A program made the position numbers and the translations under genes. Under the pieces are notes generated by a model. That model worked only from the letters and a program-made list of their open reading frames with translations, was not told where the DNA came from and made no database searches. This document shows, one piece after another, positions 58,802 through 64,000 of a stretch of 64,000 nt of DNA (the stretch's first letter is position 1; each line of letters starts with the position of its first letter). The DNA lies in the NCBI GenBank assembly GCA_963669415.2, contig CAXXPS010000002.1:558001-622000 (forward strand), in the 5' to 3' direction. Origin of the DNA: JAWKWH01 sp963669415. Its GTDB lineage: Bacteria; Pseudomonadota; Alphaproteobacteria; Rhizobiales; Rhizobiaceae.

Positions 58802-59319
58802 TGGCTTTGCGGATAAAGTTCAATCATCACTTCCATTTCACCTTGGGTGACGAGGATCGATTGATCATGCACCTTGGTCAAAGTCCATTCAGCAATCGCA
58901 TCACCCTCGGCAATCCATTCCGGTCCCTCTGTTGAATCGCCGACAATCAAGGCGCGCGCAGCAGTCCCGACAATACTCACGCCGATGAGCCGGAAATCAG
59001 GAGGCCGTGCTGGCTTTTTCGCCGGTTGTTTTTTTGCGACTTTTTTCGGTTTGGGTTTCGGCTTGGCCTTCGGAGGTTGGAATTTTCGCCTGTCCTGGCT
59101 GAACAAAGGACGTGAGAACGTCTGCACGAATGTCAGCGCCTCGATGTGATCGGTTCCGTTGCCCGCTTCACTGGCACCCGCCCCGGCCAACTGATTGGTT
59201 GGCCTGTTTTTCGGCGATATCCCGGATACATCGACCGGCTGAGCGGCCATGTAAAGATTTGCCATGACCACGGCGGCAAGGATGAAGCCGAATAACGCAA
59301 TTCCGGTCAGCGTCTTCAT
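58798..59319 (-). CDS. GspC-like inner-membrane clamp protein
   Basis: 173 residues: one N-terminal membrane helix (TGIALFGFILAAVVMANLYM), a proline- and lysine-rich linker (KPKPKPKKVAKKQPAKKPA) and a small C-terminal domain (FRLIGVSIVGTAARALIVGDSTEGPEWIAEGDAI) that resembles the homology region of GspC, but with no PDZ domain visible. It probably bridges the platform and the secretin. Short relative to enterobacterial GspC. Confidence 0.6.
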   Translation of the reverse strand: MKTLTGIALFGFILAAVVMANLYMAAQPVDVSGISPKNRPTNQLAGAGASEAGNGTDHIEALTFVQTFSRPLFSQDRRKFQPPKAKPKPKPKKVAKKQPAKKPARPPDFRLIGVSIVGTAARALIVGDSTEGPEWIAEGDAIAEWTLTKVHDQSILVTQGEMEVMIELYPQSQ

Positions 59320-59930
59320 CCGCCGGCCCCCGCGCTCTCAGGCGGCAAAGCGCCATAAAACTGTATCTGAACCACCAACTCGGGAGGCGCATTCTTGCCA
59401 CCAGCTTGCGAACTCAGCGTGGATCGGATGGTGGCATTGCGGATGACGAGATAGGGCTTGGAAGTCTCGATATCGAACAGCGTCGCGTGAATGGCTTCGT
59501 TGGTTCCGGCAAAATCCGCCCGCAAACCGGCATATCGTACGCTTCCACGTTGGCGCACCGGAGTATTGCCGACGGAAAGGATCTTTACCTTGTGTGCAGC
59601 GGCAATTTCCGACAACCTGCTTTGCAGGTTGCCTCTGATTACCGCCTCGCTCGTCCCTTTCAGGAATTCCGGTCCGGAGGCTTCTTCAATGGCTGATTTG
59701 TTTCGTTCTGTCAGCGGCACGCGTAGCGCAATGATCGACTGCAAACTTCCCAGATGCAGGCGCTTGCTATGCAAATTTACTGCATTGTGACCAAAAGAAT
59801 CGATCGTGACCCAAACGATTGCAACACCGGCAGCAACATAGAAAGCCAGCAGCGCCAAAGCGAGCGACCGGCGCAGCGCAAGGGGTGCATTCAACAAAGC
59901 GGTCAATCTATCCATCGGATGTCTCCACAT
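59316..59930 (-). CDS. gspM: Type II secretion assembly protein GspM
   Basis: 204 residues with an N-terminal membrane helix (LALALLAFYVAAGVAIVWV) and a ferredoxin-like periplasmic domain (LSEIAAAHKVKILSVGNTP...IHATLFDIETSKPYLVIRNATI), as in the GspM/PilO class. The start may be ATG 59915 (MDRLTALLN). It pairs with GspL, whose gene end it overlaps. Confidence 0.72.
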   Translation of the reverse strand: MWRHPMDRLTALLNAPLALRRSLALALLAFYVAAGVAIVWVTIDSFGHNAVNLHSKRLHLGSLQSIIALRVPLTERNKSAIEEASGPEFLKGTSEAVIRGNLQSRLSEIAAAHKVKILSVGNTPVRQRGSVRYAGLRADFAGTNEAIHATLFDIETSKPYLVIRNATIRSTLSSQAGGKNAPPELVVQIQFYGALPPESAGAGG

Positions 59931-60963
59931 CCATGGAGATGGTAAATCGTTCTCCCTGCTGGTTTGCCACTCTTACGACGGGAGTTCGAAATGTCGGTGC
60001 GCGAAACAACTTTGATTCTTCCAATATGGGAATCAGGGCGGCAGCTGATCTGGAAAACCCGGAGAACAACACCTTTCCGCCGTCAATTTGAACATCGGTA
60101 AGCCAGGTCGAATCCGGTATTATTCGAGACATCTCTTCAACGATGCTGACAACAGGAACTGCACCGAGTTTTTCATTTCTGATCGACATCACCTGATCGA
60201 GTTTCAGGTTACGCGCTGCAATGAGCGCACGCACCAATGTGGCCTGGTCCTCTGCCGCCTGGATCTGCCGATCGACTTCTGCTTCGGCGACCAGATTTCG
60301 CCAATGGAAATGACCGGCCGTTAAAGCCAGTCCCAATATGCACAAGCTTATGGTTGCAGTTCGCACGCGGTCTACGAATTTCCGCCAGCGGGTTTTGGGC
60401 AAAATCGACAGCATGCTATTTGGATCGGGTGTGAACGTGCCGCTGCCCGAGAAATTGAGCTTTCGCACCGCAATCCCGGCAGACCGAAGTTGGTCGATCA
60501 ACGGCTCTACGAAGGCTTTTTTTATTACAACGTAACTGCTTTCCGGATTGCCTTCGTCGCTTCGACCGCAGATCAGGAAAGCATCGTCCTTCGAAAAGGG
60601 CGTCGATGCGCCCAGGTCCAGACGAGCCATCGCGGCCAATTTGCTCGCGGGAAGGCGGAGCGGCGACAATTGCCGTTTGAGAAAACGGTCTTGCTCGATG
60701 ACTATCGAAACTGCCGGACGGCCAATGCGCAGCTTGAAATAGTTGCTCTTCAGATGATCGACCGCCGCCTCAGCGTGATCGGCGATTACCGTCTGCATTT
60801 TCGATGAAGGATCAGAGGGTGCGATTACGATCCCGTCCCGTCGAACGGTCAAAACAGCAGCGACAGGCTTGCGGTCAGCCGGGCGTAATCTCGCCGGAAC
60901 CAGGCCGGCAAGTTCATTGCGCCACCAGCTGTGGAAATCGGATATGCTGTGGCGGATTGCCAT
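59908..60963 (-). CDS. gspL: Type II secretion assembly protein GspL
   Basis: 351 residues. A cytoplasmic actin-like domain (VAAVLTVRRDGIVIA...SIVIEQDRFLKRQLSPLRLPASKLAAMARLDL) is followed by one membrane helix (TISLCILGLALTAGHFHW) and a periplasmic PilN-like domain (VVSIVEEMSRIIPDSTWLTDVQIDGGKVLFSGFSR). It recruits GspE to the membrane. First full gene of the minus-strand T2SS operon, preceded by a short possible membrane peptide. Confidence 0.78.
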   Translation of the reverse strand: MAIRHSISDFHSWWRNELAGLVPARLRPADRKPVAAVLTVRRDGIVIAPSDPSSKMQTVIADHAEAAVDHLKSNYFKLRIGRPAVSIVIEQDRFLKRQLSPLRLPASKLAAMARLDLGASTPFSKDDAFLICGRSDEGNPESSYVVIKKAFVEPLIDQLRSAGIAVRKLNFSGSGTFTPDPNSMLSILPKTRWRKFVDRVRTATISLCILGLALTAGHFHWRNLVAEAEVDRQIQAAEDQATLVRALIAARNLKLDQVMSIRNEKLGAVPVVSIVEEMSRIIPDSTWLTDVQIDGGKVLFSGFSRSAAALIPILEESKLFRAPTFRTPVVRVANQQGERFTISMDVETSDG

Positions 60964-60979
60964 TCGGGAGTGAGCTCCG

Positions 60980-61069
60980 TTATTTCGTTAGGCACAGGGC
61001 AAAACCTGCGCCTGCCCCCATGATACACCAGATTATGATGGACAGAAGGCGGTCGTCCGTGTTTGACAT
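60980..61069 (-). CDS. Possible 29-residue single-pass membrane peptide upstream of gspL
   Basis: ATG 61069 opens a short frame (MSNTDDRLLSIIIWCIMGAG...ALCLTK) with one hydrophobic helix of about 20 residues followed by a Lys. It ends 16 nt before the gspL start and is on the same strand. The ribosome site is weak. It could be a small subunit or leader peptide of the T2SS operon. The longer frame up to 61219 passes through AT-rich sequence and is not favoured. Confidence 0.3.
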   Translation of the reverse strand: MSNTDDRLLSIIIWCIMGAGAGFALCLTK

Positions 61070-61124
61070 CTGAGCCGGTATTCCGGCAAATCGTTCATTG
61101 CCAATACTCCGCGGCTGCAAATAA

Positions 61125-61245
61125 GTGTAAATAATCCGATTTGCTGGTAATAAAATCGAAATTAACCATATGTTAACAATTATATTCTGTATTTTTTCAA
61201 TAATATATTTAATACCCATAATATATATTGGGCTACCGTAGATTA
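61125..61245. promoter_or_regulatory. AT-rich promoter-like region between the divergent T2SS operons
   Basis: Within the 506-nt gap between 61070 and gspD, this stretch is strikingly AT-rich (for example TAATATATTTAATACCC and ATTATATTCTG) compared with the rest of the window. It probably holds the gspL-operon promoter and could be a target of a silencer such as MucR, which prefers such sequence. I see no operator palindrome in it. Confidence 0.4.
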
Positions 61246-61415
61246 ATTTGCTCCAATTTTTTCAACCTCTTGTCAATATCAACGCGTTCGGACTGATCGG
61301 AGTCTGTCCAACCAATTAGTTCTTGTTTCAGCTGTGGATTTGTGTCTGACTCATGTGACCAGAATAGGGAGACTATCTGCTCACAGTCGGCAATCGGAGG
61401 AGCTGGCCGAGACAC
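61233..61415 (-). CDS. Doubtful 60-residue hypothetical protein
   Basis: GTG 61415 begins a frame of 60 codons (MSRPAPPIADCEQIVSLFW... ending VDIDKRLKKLEQINLR). It is hydrophilic with a predicted C-terminal helix and no motif. No clear ribosome site is visible, and its codon usage is not clearly coding. The alternative is that the region is only the upstream part of the gspD promoter. Confidence 0.25.
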   Translation of the reverse strand: MSRPAPPIADCEQIVSLFWSHESDTNPQLKQELIGWTDSDQSERVDIDKRLKKLEQINLR

Positions 61416-61575
61416 CGTTGTGAGACTGCATCCAGTGTGGATTTGACGCTGGTTGGGCTGGGCTGGTTAAGGAACAAGTCCACTGCCACTGACCGCGCGT
61501 CATTTCGATGACGCAATTTGGAGTATTTTTGGTAGCTGTTTTCAGGGAACAGGGCATCGCGCCGGCGTATTATTG

Positions 61576-63660
61576 ATGTATCGAGTAATCATAATTCTGA
61601 TTTCGGCGCTGTTTTTGGCACAATGCCAGTCAGTGGGGCCTGAGGGCGGCGTATTCGAGCGCGCCATCGAAGGTCTGGATTCGTCGGGCAAACCGGAACC
61701 GCGTGACAGCGGGCGGGGCCTTCGGCGTTTGTTCGGTTCCGGTGAGCGCGACAAATTCAAAGGAGTGGTGGACGAAGGGTCCGGGCAGTTTGTTTCCAAC
61801 AAAGCGCCGGCGGTGACGCCTGCCAAAACAACCTCAGGTCAGGAAGGTTACAGGCTGAACCTGGTGGAAGCGCCACTGGCCGCCGCGGTCAAGAACGTCA
61901 TGGGTGACATTCTCGGTCTGAACTACTCGTTGGACTCGCGTCTCAGCGGCAAAATTTCACTTCAAACAAGTACGGCAGTTACCGAGGACGTGTTGATCGA
62001 CATCTTCGAAACGGCACTGGTTGCCAATGGCGCGACCATCGTACGCAGTGGCGACAGTTATCAGATCGTACCAATCGGCGAGGCCTTGGCCAGCACTCCT
62101 GCGATCAGCGTACCTTCGGTTTCGCCCTCCGGACCTGGGATCAGGGTTCAGGTTATCGAGCTGCAATTCGTTGCGGCCGAAGAGATGCGCAATATTCTTT
62201 CTCCAATCAGCCGCGACGGTTCGATATTGCGGGTCGATAACGCACGCAACTACATCATGATAGCGGGCACGAGCGCCGACTTGGCGTCAATGCGGGACGC
62301 CATCTCTGTCTTCGACGTCGATTGGATGCGCGGAATGTCAGTCGCGCTTCATCCGCTCGAGACATCCAACCCCACCGAAGTTGCAAAAGAACTGGAAACG
62401 ATTTTTGGAACCAATGACGGACCAGGCGCCAAGGTCGTCCGGTTCGTTCCAAATGAGCGCCTGCGCTCAGTTTTGGTAATCAGTTCACGATCTCAATATC
62501 TGCGCCGCGCCGCGGCATGGATAAAACAGCTCGACCGTTTGGCAGACACCAATGAAGAGCGGCTGTTTGTCTATGAAATCCAAAATCGCCCCGCTACCGA
62601 GCTGGCCAATGTATTGCAATCGGTTCTGACATCAGGAAATGCCTCAGTGTCCGATTCAGTTTCGCCCGATCTGCGGTCGACCGAAATCTCCAGTGAAAGC
62701 AACGATACCCAACCATCAGTTCCAGTGGTTGCGGGCACATCTGCAGGTTCAGCTTTTTCAGTCGTGGCAGATGCGGAAAACAATGCCCTGCTGATATCGA
62801 CCACCGCGCGTGAATATGAACGTATTGAACGTATCCTGCGCCAACTCGACGTCTTGCCAACCCAAGTGATGCTGGAAGCGGTCATTGCGGAAGTCACGCT
62901 CAGCGACGAGCTCAAATTCGGTGTTCGCTGGTTCCTTGAAAGCGGCGGTTTCAACATCAAGTTTACCGACCTTGCTTCGGGAGCGGTCGCTCCAACTTTT
63001 CCGGGTCTTGGCGCTACCTACAATCGGGGAGACATCATCTTGACGCTCAACGCTCTGTCCAGCATCACGGATGTCAAGGTTGTTTCCTCGCCAAACCTGA
63101 TGGCGCTCAACAACCAAAAAGCGATCCTGCAAATCGGTGACCAGGTGCCAATCGTCACGCAAACATCGACCAGTGTCGAAGATGCCAATGCGCCCATCGT
63201 CAATCAGATTGAGCTAAAAGACACAGGCGTGATCCTGTCCATGACACCGCGCGTCAACAGTTCCGGCCGGGTCTTGCTCGATATCGAACAGGAAGTCAGC
63301 AATGTAACGCAAACGACCACTTCGGGCATCGATTCACCCACCATCCAACAACGCAAGGTCGCCACCAGGGTTATCGTCAATGACGGAGAAGCCCTCGCGC
63401 TGGGTGGTCTTATTCAGGAACGCAAAACGAATAACCGCGGTCAGGTACCCATATTGGGCGATATTCCGGTGCTCGGTAACGCTTTCAAGGACAAGACAGA
63501 CAAGATCGAAAAAACCGAGCTGATCATCTTCATTCGCCCCCGGGTCGTCCGCAATGTCCGCGAGGCTCGCTCGGTTACTGACGAGTTCCGCCGCAAGCTC
63601 GACTTCAAGAAAAAGACCTTTGAGCAGAAGTTAAACAAGGAACTTCGCCGGCTACAGTGA
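61576..63660 (+). CDS. gspD: Type II secretion outer-membrane secretin GspD
   Basis: 694 residues. A lipoprotein signal (MYRVIIILISALFLAQCQS) with Cys in the lipobox suggests self-anchoring without a separate pilotin. Then come N0/N1-N3 domains (LVEAPLAAAVKNVMGDILGLNYSLDS; RVQVIELQFVAAEEMRNILSPI) and the secretin barrel (VMLEAVIAEVTLSDELKFGVRWF; VKVVSSPNLMALNNQKAILQIGDQVPIV; VATRVIVNDGEALALGGLIQER; VPILGDIPVLGNAF). It ends with a charged tail. ATG 61576 chosen over TTG 61573. Divergent from the gspL operon; the prepilin peptidase gene follows after 1 nt. Confidence 0.93.
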   Translation: MYRVIIILISALFLAQCQSVGPEGGVFERAIEGLDSSGKPEPRDSGRGLRRLFGSGERDKFKGVVDEGSGQFVSNKAPAVTPAKTTSGQEGYRLNLVEAPLAAAVKNVMGDILGLNYSLDSRLSGKISLQTSTAVTEDVLIDIFETALVANGATIVRSGDSYQIVPIGEALASTPAISVPSVSPSGPGIRVQVIELQFVAAEEMRNILSPISRDGSILRVDNARNYIMIAGTSADLASMRDAISVFDVDWMRGMSVALHPLETSNPTEVAKELETIFGTNDGPGAKVVRFVPNERLRSVLVISSRSQYLRRAAAWIKQLDRLADTNEERLFVYEIQNRPATELANVLQSVLTSGNASVSDSVSPDLRSTEISSESNDTQPSVPVVAGTSAGSAFSVVADAENNALLISTTAREYERIERILRQLDVLPTQVMLEAVIAEVTLSDELKFGVRWFLESGGFNIKFTDLASGAVAPTFPGLGATYNRGDIILTLNALSSITDVKVVSSPNLMALNNQKAILQIGDQVPIVTQTSTSVEDANAPIVNQIELKDTGVILSMTPRVNSSGRVLLDIEQEVSNVTQTTTSGIDSPTIQQRKVATRVIVNDGEALALGGLIQERKTNNRGQVPILGDIPVLGNAFKDKTDKIEKTELIIFIRPRVVRNVREARSVTDEFRRKLDFKKKTFEQKLNKELRRLQ

Positions 63661-63661
63661 T

Positions 63662-64000
63662 ATGCTTGTATTCGCTTCGACCCACGCTGCGCTTTTGTTT
63701 GGCGCGTTGCTCGCCGTGCTGGTCGCGACGATTGCATTTGTTGATGCGAGAAAACTCATTATCCCTGACGCCCTCAACGCATCGCTCGCCGCCGGAGGTT
63801 TCGCGTATCAATCGTGGCTAGCATCAGGAATAGCCTGGAAGGCTCTCGCATTCGCCGGCATCGTCGTCGGACTGTTCTTTGCAATTTACATGTGGTTCAT
63901 CCATGTGCGTGGTGTGCACGGGCTAGGTTTGGGCGACGTCAAGATGGCGGGAGCCGCTTCTTTTTGGTTCAGCCCTTGGAACCTCTCGCTATTTCTGCTC
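63662..64000 (+). CDS. gspO: Prepilin peptidase GspO/CpaA-type (cut by window end)
   Basis: The first 113 codons are visible, from ATG 63662, one base after the gspD stop. The catalytic aspartates of A24 peptidases are seen: FVDARKLIIPDALN with the first Asp, and GLGLGDVKMAG with the GxGD second site. It is the short form without the N-terminal methylase region, with several membrane helices. It cleaves the leader peptides of the pseudopilins in the adjacent operon. The C-terminus lies outside the window; gspG may follow there. Confidence 0.85.
   Translation, partial: MLVFASTHAALLFGALLAVLVATIAFVDARKLIIPDALNASLAAGGFAYQSWLASGIAWKALAFAGIVVGLFFAIYMWFIHVRGVHGLGLGDVKMAGAASFWFSPWNLSLFLL

Noticed and set aside
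60980..61219. 79-codon minus-strand frame reaching into the AT-rich block
   Set aside because: The upstream half is low-complexity Ile/Asn-rich translation of AT-rich DNA; only the last 29 codons look like a possible peptide.
1..64000. CRISPR arrays, tRNA or rRNA genes, insertion sequences, prophage
   Set aside because: No regularly spaced repeats, cloverleaf-like sequence, transposase or integrase motifs were seen on either strand, though reading by eye cannot exclude a divergent tRNA or small RNA.

Overview
The window looks like part of the chromosome of a heterotrophic alphaproteobacterium, most likely Hyphomicrobiales-related. The grounds are gene content only: TTT, TRAP and BMP-type solute uptake, many Rieske and CoA-based catabolic genes, short overlapping operons and moderate GC. 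No rRNA, tRNA, CRISPR array, integrase or insertion sequence was seen.

Layout. (1) 1-2024: a truncated SARP-type regulator, an exported HExxH protein and an ECF sigma/anti-sigma pair. (2) 2183-16002, + strand: a cation/proton antiporter, two unusual Rieske fusions (Rieske + glutamate-synthase-like FMN/Fe-S domain; Rieske + thiamine-diphosphate enzyme), a degenerate acylphosphatase-like protein, a lone Rieske protein, a Rieske-less oxygenase, a GST-like protein, a purine-deaminase-like amidohydrolase and a complete BMP-type (nucleoside/purine class) ABC importer. The oxygenase/GST/detached Rieske trio resembles the NdmC/NdmE/NdmD methylxanthine N-demethylase. (3) 16056-23204: a probable sulfoacetate unit (acyl-CoA ligase, acylating aldehyde dehydrogenase, TctABC transporter) facing a LacI-type regulator across a 22-bp palindrome. 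(4) 23364-40380: a MarR regulator and an 11-gene, 13-kb + strand operon that joins hyuA/hyuB-like genes, two luciferase-like (LLM) oxidoreductases, an acyl-CoA ligase and a thioesterase to NADPH:F420 reductase and coenzyme F420 biosynthesis (cofE, cofD, cofC, fbiC). A convergent TRAP transporter follows. The same 12-bp motif, GTAGTATAC(T)(A/G)C, lies upstream of both the operon and the TRAP genes. (5) 40563-45821: a LysR regulator divergent from a probable glutamate 2,3-aminomutase, a two-subunit CoA-transferase and a class III aminotransferase, suggesting beta-glutamate catabolism. (6) 45919-51637: a lower-GC surface-decoration island with two sulfotransferases, a glycosyltransferase, an SGNH protein and a NodU-type carbamoyltransferase. 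(7) 51724-64000: two exported proteins and a type II secretion system (gspJ, I, H, F, E, K, C-like, M, L on the minus strand; gspD and the prepilin peptidase gspO on the plus strand, the last cut by the window end).

The most original content is the F420 operon, where cofactor synthesis appears to be induced together with the enzymes that use it, and the N-demethylase-like module with its Rieske fusions. Functions rest on motifs and gene context read by eye; no database search was run. Substrates are inferences throughout.
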